Of a stretch of 64,000 nt of DNA, positions 40,326 through 56,340 are shown piece by piece. The notes under the pieces were generated by a model. It made no database searches and was not told where the DNA came from. It was given only the letters and a program-made list of their open reading frames with translations. The translations under genes were made by a program, and so were the position numbers. Every line of letters starts with the position of its first letter. Positions within the stretch are counted from its first letter, which is position 1. The DNA comes from Bathymodiolus brooksi (lineage: Eukaryota; Mollusca; Bivalvia; Mytilida; Modiolidae), in contig OY804580.1 of NCBI GenBank assembly GCA_963680875.1, positions 94,331,353 to 94,395,352 of the forward strand, in the 5' to 3' direction.

Positions 40326-41384
40326 ACATAAACAAAACGAACAATCACCTCTCACCTAAAGAATGTTTAAACAGTGATGGTCATTAATTCCACTAACATC
40401 AACAAAACAAACAATCACCTCTCACCTAAAGAAAGTTTAAACAGTGATGGTCATCAATTACACTAACATCAACAAAACAAACAATCACCTCTCACCTAAA
40501 GAAAGTTTAAACGGTGATGGTCATCAATTACACTAACATCAACAAAACAAACAATCACCTCTCACCTAAAGAAAGCTTAAACAGTGATGGTCATCAATTA
40601 CACTAACATCAACAAAAAAAACCAATCGCCTCTCACCTAAGGAAAGTTTAAACAGTGATGGTCATCAATTACACTAACATCAACAAAACAAACAATCACC
40701 TCTCACCTAAAGAAAGTTTAAACAGTGATGGTCATCAATTACACTAACATCAACAAAACAAACAATCACCTCTCACCTAAAGAAAGTTTAAACAGTGATG
40801 GTCATCAATTACACTAACATCAACAAAACAAACAATCACCTCTCACCTAAAGAAAGTTTAAACAGTGATGGTCATCAATTACACTAACATCAACAAAAAA
40901 AAACAATCACCTCTCACCTAAAGAAAGTTTAAACAGTGATGGTCATCAATTACACTAACATCAACAAAACAAACAATCACCTCTCACCTAAAGAAAGTTT
41001 AAACAGTGATGGTCATCAATTACACTTACATCAACAAAACAAACAATCACCTCTTACCTAAAGAAAGTTTAAACAGTGATGGTCATCAATTACACTAACA
41101 TCAACAAAACAAACAATCACCTCTCACCTAAAGAAAGTTTAAACAGTGATGATCATCAATTACACTAACATCAACAAAACACACAATCACCTCTCACTTA
41201 AAGAAAGTTTAAACAGTGATGGTCATCAATTACACTAACATAAACAAAACAAAAAATCACCTCACACCTAAGGAAAGTTTAAACAGTGATGGTCATCAAT
41301 TACACTGACATAAACAAAACAAACAATCACCTCTCACCTACAGAAAGTTTAAACAGTGATGGTCATCAATTACACTGACATAAA

Positions 41385-44300
41385 CAAAACGAACAATCAC
41401 CTCTCACCTAAAGAATGTTTAAACAGTGATGGTCATTAATTCCACTAACATCAACAAAACAAACAATCACCTCTCACCTAAAGAAAGTTTAAACAGTGAT
41501 GGTCATCAATTACACTAACATCAACAAAACAAACAATCACCTCTCACCTAAAGAAAGTTTAAACGGTGATGGTCATCAATTACACTAACATCAACAAAAC
41601 AAACAATCACCTCTCACCTAAAGAAAGCTTAAACAGTGATGGTCATCAATTACACTAACATCAACAAAAAAAACCAATCGCCTCTCACCTAAGGAAAGTT
41701 TAAACAGTGATGGTCATCAATTACACTAACATCAACAAAACAAACAATCACCTCTCACCTAAAGAAAGTTTAAACAGTGATGGTCATCAATTACACTAAC
41801 ATCAACAAAACAAACAATCACCTCTCACCTAAAGAAAGTTTAAACAGTGATGGTCATCAATTACACTAACATCAACAAAACAAACAATCACCTCTCACCT
41901 AAAGAAAGTTTAAACAGTGATGGTCATCAATTACACTAACATCAACAAAAAAAAACAATCACCTCTCACCTAAAGAAAGTTTAAACAGTGATGGTCATCA
42001 ATTACACTAACATCAACAAACAAACAATCACCTCTCACCTAAAGAAAGTTTAAACTGTGATGGTCATCAATTACACTAACATCAACAAAACACACAATCA
42101 CCTCTCACCTAAAGAAAGTTTAAACAGTGATTGTCATCAATTACACTAACATCAACAAAACAAACAATAACCTCTTGCCTAAAGAAAGTTTAAACAGTGA
42201 TTGTCATCAATTACACTAACATCAACAAAACAAACAATCACCTCACACCTAAAGAAAGTTTAAACAGTGATGGTCATCAATTACACTAACATAAACAACA
42301 CAAACAATCACCTCTCACCTAAAGAAAGTTTAAACAGTGATGGTCATCAATTACACTAACATAAACAACACAAACAATCACCTCTCACCTAAAGAAAGTT
42401 TAAACAGTGATGGTCATCAATTACACTAACATCAACAAAACAAACAATCACCTCTCACCTAAGGAAAGTTTAAACAGTGATGGTCATCAATTACACTAAC
42501 ATCAACAAAACAAACAATCACCTCTCACCTAAAGAAAGCTTAAACAGTGATGGTCATCAATTACACTAACATAAACAAACAAACAATCACCTTTCACCTA
42601 AAGAAAGTTTAAACAGTGATGGTCATCAATTACACTAACATCAACAAAACAAACAATCACCTCTCACCTAAAGAAAGTTTAAACAGTGATGGACAACAAT
42701 TACACTAACATCAACAAAACAAACAATCACCTCTCACCTAAAGAAAGTTTAAACAGTGATGGTCATCAATTACACTGACATAAACAAACAAACAATCACC
42801 TTTCACCTAAAGAAAGTTTAAACAATGATGGTCATCAATTACACTAACATCAACAAAACAAACAATCACCTCTCACCTAAAGAAAGTTTAAACAGCGATG
42901 GTCATCAATTACACTAACATCAACAAAAGAAACAATCACCTTTCACCTAAAGAAAGTTTAAACAGTGATTGTCATCAATTACACTGACATAAACAAACAA
43001 ACAATCACCTCTCACCTAAAGAAAGTTTAAACAGTGATGGTCATCAATTACACTAACATCAACAAAACAAACAATCACCTCTCACCTAAAGAAAGTTTAA
43101 ACAGTGATGGTCATCAATTACACTAACATCAACAAAACAAACAATCACCTCTCACCTAAAGAAAGTTTAAACAGTGATGGTCATCAATTACACTGACATA
43201 AACAAACAAACAATCACCTTTCACCTAAAGAAAGTTTAAACAATGATGGTCATCAATTACACTAACATCAACAAAACAAACAATCACCTCTCACCTAAAG
43301 AAAGTTTAAACAGTGATGGTCATCAATTACACTAACATCAACAAAACAAACAATCACCTTTCACCTAAAGAAAGTTTAAACAGTGATTGTCATCAATCAC
43401 ACTGACATAAACAAACAAACAATCACCTCTCACCTAAAGAAAGTTTAAACAGCGATGGTCATCAATTACACTAACATCAACAAAACAAACAATCACCTCT
43501 CACCTAAAGAAAGTTTAAACAGTGATGGTCATTAATTACACTAACATCAACAAAACAAACAATCACCTCTCACCTAAAGAAAGTTTAAACAGTGATGGTC
43601 ATCAATTACACTAACATCAACAAAACAAACAATCACCTCTCACCTAAGGAAAGTTTAAACAGTGATGGTCATCAATTACACTAACATCAACAAAACCAAC
43701 AATCACCTCTCACCTAAAGAAAGTTTAAACAGTGATGGTCATCAATTACACTAACATCAACAAAACAAACAATCACCTCTCACCTAAAGAAAGTTTAAAC
43801 AGTGATGGTCATCAATTACACTGACATAAACAAAACCAACAATCACCTCTCACCTAAAGAAAGTTTAAACAGTGATGGTCATCAATTACACTAACATCAA
43901 CAAAACAAACAATCACCTCTCACCTAAAGAAAGTTTAAACAGTGATGGTCATCAATTACACTAACATCAACAAAACAAACAATCACCTCTCACCTAAAGA
44001 AAGTTTAAACAGTGATGGTCATCAATTACACTGACATAAACAAACAGACAATCACCTCTCACCTAAAGAAAGTTTAAACAGTGATGGTCATCAATTACAC
44101 TAACATCAACAAAACCAACAATCACCTCTCACCTAAAGAAAGTTTAAACAGTGATGGTCATCAATTACACTAACATCAACAAAACCAACAATCACCTCTC
44201 ACCTAAAGAAAGTTTAAACAGTGATGGTCATCAATTACACTGACATAAACAAAACCAACAATCACCTCTCACCTAAAGAAAGTTTAAACAGTGATGGTCA

Positions 44301-45990
44301 TCAATTACACTAACATCAACAAAACAAACAATCACCTCTCACCTAAAGAAAGTTTAAACAGTGATGGTCATCAATTACACTGACATAAACAAAACCAACA
44401 ATCACCTCTCACCTAAAGAAAGTTTAAACAGTGATGGTCATCAATTACACTAACATAAACAACACAAACAATCACCTCTCACCTAAAGAAAGTTTAAACA
44501 GTGATGGTCATCAATTACACTAACATCAACAAAACAAACAATCACCTCTCACCTAAAGAAAGTTTAAACAGTGATGGTCATCAATTACACTAACATCAAC
44601 AAAACAAACAATCACCTCTCACCTAAAGAAAGCTTAAACAGTGATGGTCATCAATTACACTAACATAAACAAACAAACAATCACCTTTCACCTAAAGAAA
44701 GTTTAAACAGTGATGGTCATCAATTACACTAACATCAACAAAACAAACAATCACCTCTCACCTAAAGAAAGTTTAAACAGTGATGGTCATCAATTACACT
44801 AACATCAACAAAACAAACAATCACCTCTCACCTAAAGAAAGTTTAAACAGTGATGGTCATCAATTACACTAACATCAACAAAACAAACAATCACCTCTCA
44901 CCTAAAGAAAGCTTAAACAGTGATGGTCATCAATTACACTAACATAAACAAACAAACAATCACCTTTCACCTAAAGAAAGTTTAAACAGTGATGGTCATC
45001 AATTACACTAACATCAACAAAACAAACAATCACCTCTCACCTAAAGAAAGTTTAAACAGTGATGGACAACAATTACACTAACATAAACAAAACAAACAAT
45101 CACCTCTCACCTAAAGAAAGCTTAAACAGTGATGGTCATCAATTACACTAACATAAACAACACAAACAATCACCTCTCACCTAAAGAAAGTTTAAACAGT
45201 GATGGTCATCAATTACACTAACATCAACAAAACAAACAATCACCTCTCACCTAAAGAAAGTTTAAACAGTGATGGTCATCAATTACACTAACATCAACAA
45301 AACAAACAATCACCTCTCACCTAAAGAAAGCTTAAACAGTGATTGTCATCAATTACAGTAACATAAACAGAACAAACAATCACCTTTCACCTAAAGAAAG
45401 TTTAAACAGTGATGGTCATCAATTACACTGACATAAACAAACAAACAATCACCTTTCACCTAAAGAAAGCTTACACAATGATGGTCATCAATTACACTAA
45501 CATCAACAAAACAAACAATCACCTCTCACCTAAAGAAAGTTTAAACAGTGATGGTCATCAATTACACTAACATCAACAAAACAAACAATCACCTTTCACC
45601 TAAAGAAAGTTTAAACAGTGATTGTCATCAATTACACTGACATAAACAAACAAACAATCACCTCTCACCTAAAGAAAGTTTAAACAGTGATGGTCATCAA
45701 TTACACTAACATCAACAAAACAAACAATCACCTCTCACCTAAAGAAAGTTTAAACAGTGATGGTCATCAATTACACTGACATAAACAAACAAACAATCAC
45801 CTTTCACCTAAAGAAAGTTTAAACAATGATGGTCATCAATTACACTAACATCAACAAAACAAACAATCACCTCTCACCTAAAGAAAGTTTAAACAGTGAT
45901 GGTCATCAATTACACTAACATCAACAAAACAAACAATCACCTTTCACCTAAAGAAAGCTTAAACAGTGATTGTCATCAATTACACTGACA
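41385..45990. repeat. 4.6-kb tandem duplication, left copy
   Basis: GAACAATC with AAGAATG and CATTAATTCCAC (from 41391), the A-run unit AACAAAAAAAACC (about 41664) and CCTCTTGCCT (42171) recur at +4,610 (46001, about 46274, 46781). Within the copies at least one monomer has been gained and two lost, so the offset shifts locally by whole monomers. Confidence 0.88.
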
Positions 45991-48900
45991 TAAACAAAAC
46001 GAACAATCACCTCTCACCTAAAGAATGTTTAAACAGTGATGGTCATTAATTCCACTAACATCAATAAAACAAACAATCACCTCTCACCTAAAGAAAGTTT
46101 AAACAGTGATGGTCATCAATTACACTAACATCAACAAAACAAACAATCACCTCTCACCTAAAGAAAGTTTAAACGGTGATGGTCATCAATTACACTAACA
46201 TCAACAAAACAAACAATCACCTCTCACCTAAAGAAAGCTTAAACAGTGATGGTCATCAATTACACTAACATCAACAAAAAAAACCAATCGCCTCTCACCT
46301 AAGGAAAGTTTAAACAGTGATGGTCATCAATTACACTAACATCAACAAAACAAACAATCACCTCTCACCTAAAGAAAGTTTAAACAGTGATGGTCATCAA
46401 TTACACTAACATCAACAAAACAAACAATCACCTCTCACCTAAAGAAAGTTTAAACAGTGATGGTCATCAATTACACTAACATCAACAAAACAAACAATCA
46501 CCTCTCACCTAAAGAAAGTTTAAACAGTGATGGTCATCAATTACACTAACATCAACAAAAAAAAACAATCACCTCTCACCTAAAGAAAGTTTAAACAGTG
46601 ATGGTCATCAATTACACTAACATCAACAAACAAACAATCACCTCTCACCTAAAGAAAGTTTAAACTGTGATGGTCATCAATTACACTAACATCAACAAAA
46701 CACACAATCACCTCTCACCTAAAGAAAGTTTAAACAGTGATTGTCATCAATTACACTAACATCAACAAAACAAACAATAACCTCTTGCCTAAAGAAAGTT
46801 TAAACAGTGATTGTCATCAATTACACTAACATCAACAAAACAAACAATCACCTCACACCTAAAGAAAGTTTAAACAGTGATGGTCATCAATTACACTAAC
46901 ATAAACAACACAAACAATCACCTCTCACCTAAAGAAAGTTTAAACAGTGATGGTCATCAATTACACTAACATAAACAACACAAACAATCACCTCTCACCT
47001 AAAGAAAGTTTAAACAGTGATGGTCATCAATTACACTAACATCAACAAAACAAACAATCACCTCTCACCTAAGGAAAGTTTAAACAGTGATGGTCATCAA
47101 TTACACTAACATCAACAAAACAAACAATCACCTCTCACCTAAAGAAAGCTTAAACAGTGATGGTCATCAATTACACTAACATAAACAAACAAACAATCAC
47201 CTTTCACCTAAAGAAAGTTTAAACAGTGATGGTCATCAATTACACTAACATCAACAAAACAAACAATCACCTCTCACCTAAAGAAAGTTTAAACAGTGAT
47301 GGACAACAATTACACTAACATCAACAAAACAAACAATCACCTCTCACCTAAAGAAAGCTTAAACAGTGATTGTCATCAATTACAGTAACATAAACAAAAC
47401 AAACAATCACCTTTCACCTAAAGAAAGTTTAAACAGTGATGGTCATCAATTACACTGACATAAACAAACAAACAATCACCTTTCACCTAAAGAAAGTTTA
47501 AACAATGATGGTCATCAATTACACTAACATCAACAAAACAAACAATCACCTCTCACCTAAAGAAAGTTTAAACAGTGATGGTCATCAATTACACTAACAT
47601 CAACAAAACAAACAATCACCTTTCACCTAAAGAAAGTTTAAACAGTGATTGTCATCAATTACACTGACATAAACAAACAAACAATCACCTCTCACCTAAA
47701 GAAAGTTTAAACAGTGATGGTCATCAATTACACTAACATCAACAAAACAAACAATCACCTCTCACCTAAAGAAAGTTTAAACAGTGATGGTCATCAATTA
47801 CACTAACATCAACAAAACAAACAATCACCTCTCACCTAAAGAAAGTTTAAACAGTGATGGTCATCAATTACACTGACATAAACAAACAAACCATCACCTT
47901 TCACCTAAAGAAAGTTTAAACAATGATGGTCATCAATTACACTAACATCAACAAAACAAACAATCACCTCTCACCTAAAGAAAGTTTAAACAGTGATGGT
48001 CATCAATTACACTAACATCAACAAAACAAACAATCACCTTTCACCTAAAGAAAGTTTAAACAGTGATTGTCATCAATCACACTGACATAAACAAACAAAC
48101 AATCACCTCTCACCTAAAGAAAGTTTAAACAGCGATGGTCATCAATTACACTAACATCAACAAAACAAACAATCACCTCTCACCTAAAGAAAGTTTAAAC
48201 AGTGATGGTCATTAATTACACTAACATCAACAAAACAAACAATCACCTCTCACCTAAAGAAAGTTTAAACAGTGATGGTCATCAATTACACTAACATCAA
48301 CAAAACAAACAATCACCTCTCACCTAAGGAAAGTTTAAACAGTGATGGTCATCAATTACACTAACATCAACAAAACCAACAATCACCTCTCACCTAAAGA
48401 AAGTTTAAACAGTGATGGTCATCAATTACACTAACATCAACAAAACAAACAATCACCTCTCACCTAAAGAAAGTTTAAACAGTGATGGTCATCAATTACA
48501 CTGACATAAACAAAACCAACAATCACCTCTCACCTAAAGAAAGTTTAAACAGTGATGGTCATCAATTACACTAACATCAACAAAACAAACAATCACCTCT
48601 CACCTAAAGAAAGTTTAAACAGTGATGGTCATCAATTACACTAACATCAACAAAACAAACAATCACCTCTCACCTAAAGAAAGTTTAAACAGTGATGGTC
48701 ATCAATTACACTGACATAAACAAACAGACAATCACCTCTCACCTAAAGAAAGTTTAAACAGTGATGGTCATCAATTACACTAACATCAACAAAACCAACA
48801 ATCACCTCTCACCTAAAGAAAGTTTAAACAGTGATGGTCATCAATTACACTAACATCAACAAAACCAACAATCACCTCTCACCTAAAGAAAGTTTAAACA

Positions 48901-50540
48901 GTGATGGTCATCAATTACACTGACATAAACAAAACCAACAATCACCTCTCACCTAAAGAAAGTTTAAACAGTGATGGTCATCAATTACACTAACATCAAC
49001 AAAACAAACAATCACCTCTCACCTAAAGAAAGTTTAAACAGTGATGGTCATCAATTACACTGACATAAACAAAACCAACAATCACCTCTCACCTAAAGAA
49101 AGTTTAAACAGTGATGGTCATCAATTACACTAACATCAACAAAACAAACAATCACCTCTCACCTAAAGAAAGCTTAAACAGTGATGGTCATCAATTACAC
49201 TAACATAAACAAACAAACAATCACCTTTCACCTAAAGAAAGTTTAAACAGTGATGGTCATCAATTACACTAACATCAACAAAACAAACAATCACCTCTCA
49301 CCTAAAGAAAGTTTAAACAGTGATGGTCATCAATTACACTAACATCAACAAAACAAACAATCACCTCTCACCTAAAGAAAGTTTAAACAGTGATGGTCAT
49401 CAATTACACTAACATCAACAAAACAAACAATCACCTCTCACCTAAAGAAAGCTTAAACAGTGATGGTCATCAATTACACTAACATAAACAAACAAACAAT
49501 CACCTTTCACCTAAAGAAAGTTTAAACAGTGATGGTCATCAATTACACTAACATCAACAAAACAAACAATCACCTCTCACCTAAAGAAAGTTTAAACAGT
49601 GATGGACAACAATTACACTAACATAAACAAAACAAACAATCACCTCTCACCTAAAGAAAGCTTAAACAGTGATGGTCATCAATTACACTAACATAAACAA
49701 CACAAACAATCACCTCTCACCTAAAGAAAGTTTAAACAGTGATGGTCATCAATTACACTAACATCAACAAAACAAACAATCACCTCTCACCTAAAGAAAG
49801 TTTAAACAGTGATGGTCATCAATTACACTAACATCAACAAAACAAACAATCACCTCTCACCTAAAGAAAGCTTAAACAGTGATTGTCATCAATTACAGTA
49901 ACATAAACAGAACAAACAATCACCTTTCACCTAAAGAAAGTTTAAACAGTGATGGTCATCAATTACACTGACATAAACAAACAAACAATCACCTTTCACC
50001 TAAAGAAAGTTTAAACAATGATGGTCATCAATTACACTAACATCAACAAAACAAACAATCACCTCTCACCTAAAGAAAGTTTAAACAGTGATGGTCATCA
50101 ATTACACTAACATCAACAAAACAAACAATCACCTTTCACCTAAAGAAAGTTTAAACAGTGATTGTCATCAATTACACTGACATAAACAAACAAACAATCA
50201 CCTCTCACCTAAAGAAAGTTTAAACAGTGATGGTCATCAATTACACTAACATCAACAAAACAAACAATCACCTCTCACCTAAAGAAAGTTTAAACAGTGA
50301 TGGTCATCAATTACACTGACATAAACAAACAAACAATCACCTTTCACCTAAAGAAAGTTTAAACAATGATGGTCATCAATTACACTAACATCAACAAAAC
50401 AAACAATCACCTCTCACCTAAAGAAAGTTTAAACAGTGATGGTCATCAATTACACTAACATCAACAAAACAAACAATCACCTTTCACCTAAAGAAAGCTT
50501 AAACAGTGATTGTCATCAATTACACTGACATAAACAAACA
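45991..50540. repeat. 4.6-kb tandem duplication, right copy
   Basis: Follows the left copy directly. It contains one extra monomer near 47.35 kb (AGCTT with ATTACAGTAAC) and lacks two present near 44.45-44.58 kb in the left copy. It ends where AGTGATTGTC with CACTGAC reaches AACAAACAAAC near 50.54 kb. Confidence 0.88.
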
Positions 50541-51099
50541 AACAATCACCTCTCACCTAAAGAAAGTTTAAACAGCGATGGTCATCAATTACACTAACAT
50601 CAACAAAACAAACAATCACCTCTCACCTAAAGAAAGTTTAAACAGTGATGGTCATCAATTACACTAACATCAACAAAACAAACAATCACCTCTCACCTAA
50701 AGAAAGTTTAAACAGTGATGGTCATCAATTACACTAACATCAACAAAACAAACAATCACCTCTCACCTAAAGAAAGTTTAAACAGTGATGGTCATCAATT
50801 ACACTAACATCAACAAAACCAACAATCACCTCTCACCTAAAGAAAGTTTAAACAGTGATGGTCATCAATTACACTAACATCAACAAAACAAACAATCACC
50901 TCTCACCTAAAGAAAGTTTAAACAGTGATGGTCATCAATTACACTGACATAAACAAAACCAACAATCACCTCTCAGCTAAAGAAAGTTTAAACAGTGATG
51001 GTCATCAATTACACTAACATCAACAAAACAAACAATCACCTCTCACCTAAAGAAAGTTTAAACAGTGATGGTCATCAATTACACTAACATCAACAAAAC

Positions 51100-52975
51100 A
51101 AACAATCACCTCTCACCTAAAGAAAGTTTAAACAGTGATGGTCATCAATTACACTGACATAAACAAACAGACAATCACCTCTCACCTAAAGAAAGTTTAA
51201 ACAGTGATGGTCATCAATTACACTAACATCAACAAAACCAACAATCACCTCTCACCTAAAGAAAGTTTAAACAGTGATGGTCATCAATTACACTAACATC
51301 AACAAAACCAACAATCACCTCTCACCTAAAGAAAGTTTAAACAGTGATGGTCATCAATTACACTGACATAAACAAAACCAACAATCACCTCTCACCTAAA
51401 GAAAGTTTAAACAGTGATGGTCATCAATTACACTAACATCAACAAAACAAACAATCACCTCTCACCTAAAGAAAGTTTAAACAGTGATGGTCATCAATTA
51501 CACTGACATAAACAAAACCAACAATCACCTCTCACCTAAAGAAAGTTTAAACAGTGATGGTCATCAATTACACTGACATAAACAAAACAAACAATCACCT
51601 CTCACCTAAAGAAAGTTTAAACAGTGATGGTCATCAATTACACTAACATAAACAAACAAACAATCACCTCTCACCTAAAGAAAGTTTAAACAGTGATGGT
51701 CATCAATTACACTGACATAAACAAAACAAACAATCACCTCTCACCTAAAGAAAGTTTAAACAGTGATGGTCATCAATTACACTAACATCAACAAAACAAA
51801 CAATCACCTCTCACCTAAAGAAAGTTTAAACAGTGATGGTCATTAATTACACTGATATCAACAAAACCAACAATCACCTCTCACCTAAAGAAAGTTTAAA
51901 CAGTGATGGTCATCAATTACACTAACATTAACAAAACCAACAATCACCTCTCACCTAAAGAAAGTTTAAACAGTGATGATCATCAATTACACTAACATCA
52001 ACAAAACACACAATCACCTCTCACTTAAAGAAAGTTTAAACAGTGATGGTCATCAATTACACTAACATAAACAAAACAAAAAATCACCTCACACCTAAGG
52101 AAAGTTTAAACAGTGATGGTCATCAATTACACTGACATAAACAAAACAAACAATCACCTCTCACCTACAGAAAGTTTAAACAGTGATGGTCATCAATTAC
52201 ACTGACATAAACAAAACGAACAATCACCTCTCACCTAAAGAATGTTTAAACAGAGATGGTCATTAATTTCACTAACATCAACAAAACAAACAATCACCTC
52301 TCACCTAAAGAAAGTTTAAACAGTGATGGTCATCAATTACACTAACATCAACAAAACAAACAATCACCTCTCACCTAAAGAAAGTTTCAACGGTGATGGT
52401 CATCAATTACACTAACATCAACAAAACAAACAATCACCTCTCACCTAAAGAAAGTTTAAACAGTGATGGTCATCAATTACACTAACATCAACAAAAAAAA
52501 ACAATCACCTCTCACCTAAAGAAAGTTTAAACAGTGATGGTCATCAATTACACTAACATCAACAAAACAAACAATCACCTCTCACCTAAAGAAAGTTTAA
52601 ACAGTGATGGTCATCAATTACACTAACATCAACAAAACAAACAATCACCTCTCACCTAAAGAAAGTTTAAACAGTGATGGTCATCAATTACACTAACATC
52701 AACAAAACAAACAATCACCTCTCACCTAAAGAAAGTTTAAACAGTGATGATCATCAATTACACTAACATCAACAAAACACACAATCACCTCTCACTTAAA
52801 GAAAGTTTAAACAGTGATGGTCATCAATTACACTAACATAAACAAAACAACAAATCACCTCACACCTAAGGAAAGTTTAAACAGTGATGGTCATCAATTA
52901 CACTGACATAAACAAAACAAACAATCACCTCTCACCTACAGAAAGTTTAAACAGTGATGGTCATCAATTACACTA
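51100..52975. repeat. second copy of the 12,650-bp-offset block
   Basis: Matches 38450-40325 with single differences such as AGTGATGGTC here for AGTGATGTTC there. Together with the 4.6-kb tandem duplication this indicates that a segment of about 12.6 kb was copied and later reorganised. Confidence 0.82.
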
Positions 52976-54099
52976 ACATAAACAACACAAACAATCACCT
53001 CTCACCTAAAGAAAGTTTCAACGGTGATGGTCATCAATTACACTAACATCAACAAAACAAACAATCACCTCTCACCTAAAGAAAGTTTAAACAGTGATGG
53101 TCATCAATTACACTAACATCAACAAAAAAAAACAATCACCTCTCACCTAAAGAAAGTTTAAACAGTGATGGTCATCAATTACACTAACATCAACAAAACA
53201 AACAATCACCTCTCACCTAAAGAAAGTTTAAACAGTGATGGTCATCAATTACACTAACATCAACAAAACAAACAATCACCTCTCACCTAAAGAAAGTTTA
53301 AACAGTGATGGTCATCAATTACACTAACATCAACAAAACAAACAATCACCTCTCACCTAAAGAAAGTTTAAACAGTGATGATCATCAATTACACTAACAT
53401 CAACAAAACACACAATCACCTCTCACTTAAAGAAAGTTTAAACAGTGATGGTCATCAATTACACTAACATAAACAAAACAAAAAATCACCTCACACCTAA
53501 GGAAAGTTTAAACAGTGATGGTCATCAATTACACTGACATAAACAAAACAAACAATCACCTCTCACCTACAGAAAGTTTAAACAGTGATGGTCATCAATT
53601 ACACTGACATAAACAAAACGAACAATCACCTCTCACCTAAAGAATGCTTAAGCAGTGATGGTCATTAATTTCACTAACATCAACAAAACAAACAATCACC
53701 TCTCACCTAAAGAAAGTTTAAACAGTGATGGTCATCAATTACACTAACATCAACAAAACAAACAATCACCTCTCACCTAAAGAAAGTTTCAACGGTGATG
53801 GTCATCAATTACACTAACATCAACAAAACAAACAATCACCTCTCACCTAAAGAAAGTTTAAACAGTGATGGTCATCAATTACACTAACATCAACAAAAAA
53901 AAACAATCACCTCTCACCTAAAGAAAGTTTAAACAGTGATGGTCATCAATTACACTAACATCAACAAAACAAACAATCACCTCTCACCTAAAGAAAATTT
54001 AAACAGTGATGGTCATCAATTACACTAACATCAACAAAACCAACAATCACCTCTCACCTAAAGAAAGTTTAAACAGTGATGGTCATCAATTACACTAAC

Positions 54100-56340
54100 A
54101 TCAACAAAACAAACAATCACCTCTCACCTAAAGAAAGTTTAAACAGTGATGGTCATCAATTACACTAACATCAACAAAACACACAATCACCTCTCACCTA
54201 AAGAAAGTTTAAACAGTGATTGTCATCAATTACACTAACATCAACAAAACAAACAATAACCTCTCGACGAAAGAAAGTTTAAACAGTGATTGTCATCAGT
54301 TACACTAACATCAACAAAACAAACAATCACCTCACACCTAAAGAAAGTTTAAACAGTGATGGTCATCAATTACACTAACATAAACAACACAAACAATCAC
54401 CTCTCACCTAAAGAAAGTTTAAACAGTGATGGTCATCAATTACACTAACATAAACAACACAAACAATCACCTCTCACCTAAAGAAAGTTTAAACAGTGAT
54501 GGTCATCAATTACACTAACATCAACAAAACAAACAATCACCTCTCACCTAAAGAAAGTTTAAACAGTGATGGTCATCAATTACACTAACATCAACAAAAC
54601 AAACAATCACCTCTCACCTAAAGAAAGCTTAAACAGTGATGGTCATCAATTACACTAACATAAACAAACAAACAATCACCTTTCACCTAAAGAAAGTTTA
54701 AACAGTGATGGTCATCAATTACACTAACATCAACAAAACAAACAATCACCTCTCACCTAAAGAAAGTTTAAACAGTGATGGACAACAATTACACTAACAT
54801 AAACAAAACAAACAATCACCTCTCACCTAAAGAAAGCTTAAACAGTGATGGTCATCAATTACACTAACATAAACAACACAAACAATCACCTCTCACCTAA
54901 AGAAAGTTTAAACAGTGATGGTCATCAATTACACTAACATCAACAAAACAAACAATCACCTCTCACCTAAAGAAAGTTTAAACAGTGATGGTCATCAATT
55001 ACACTAACATCAACAAAACAAACAATCACCTCTCACCTAAAGAAAGCTTAAACAGTGATTGTCATCAATTACAGTAACATAAACAAAACAAACAATCACC
55101 TTTCACCTAAAGAAAGTTTAAGCAGTGATGGTCATCAATTACACTGACATAAACAAACAAACAATCACCTTTCACCTAAAGAAAGTTTAAACAATGATGG
55201 TCATCAATTACACTAACATCAACAAAACAAACAATCACCTCTCACCTAAAGAAAGTTTAAACAGTGATGGTCATCAATTACACTAACATCAACAAAACAA
55301 ACAATCACCTTTCACCTAAAGAAAGTTTAAACAGTGATTGTCATCAATTACACTGACATAAACAAACAAACAATCACCTCTCACATTAAGAAAGTTTAAA
55401 CAGTGATGGTCATCAATTACACTAACATCAACAAAACAAACAATCACCTCTCACCTAAAGAAAGTTTAAACAATGATGGTCATCAATTACACTAACATCA
55501 ACAAAACAAACAATCACCTCTCACCTAAAGAAAGTTTAAACAGTGATGGTCATCAATTACACTAACATCAACAAAACAAACAATCACCTTTCACCTAAAG
55601 AAAGTTTAAACAGTGATTGTCATCAATTACACTGACATAAACAAACAAACAATCACCTCTCACCTAAAGAAAGTTTAAACAGTGATGGTCATCAATTACA
55701 CTAACATCAACAAAACAAACAATCACCTCTCACCTAAAGAAAGTTTAAACAGTGATGGTCATCAATTACACTAACATCAACAAAACAAACAATCACCTCA
55801 CACCTAAAGAAAGTTTAAACAGTGATGGTCATCAATTACACTAACATCAACAAAACAAACAATCACCTCTCACCTAAAGAAAGTTTAAACGGTGATGGTC
55901 ATCAATTACACTAACATCAACAAACAAACAATCACCTCACACCTAAAGAAAGTTTAAACAGTGATGGTCATCAATTACACTAACATCAACAAAAAAAAAC
56001 AATCACCTCTCACCTAAAGAAAGTTTAAACAGTGATGGTCATCAATTACACTAACATCAACAACACAAACAATCACCTCTCACCTAAAGAAAGTTTAAAC
56101 AGTGATGGTCATCAATTACACTAACATCAACAAAAGAAACAATCACCTCTCACCTAAAGAAAGTTTAAACAGTGATGGTCATCTATTACACTGACATAAA
56201 CAAAACAAACAATCACCTCTCACCTAAAGAAAGTTTAAACAGTGATGGTCATCAATTACACTAACATCAACAACACAAGCAATCACCTCTCTCCTAAAGG
56301 TCATTAATTACACTAACATCAACAAAACAAGCAATCACAT
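54100..56340. repeat. block repeated at offset 4,739 to 4,810
   Basis: AAACAACACAAAC monomers (near 54380 and 54870) and ACAAACAAACAATC (about 55921) recur at +4,739. After one extra monomer near 60.86 kb the offset becomes about 4,810 at the truncated monomer (56288 and 61098). One difference is CTCTCGACGAAAG at 54261, which reads CTCTCGCCTAAAG in both later copies. Confidence 0.82.
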
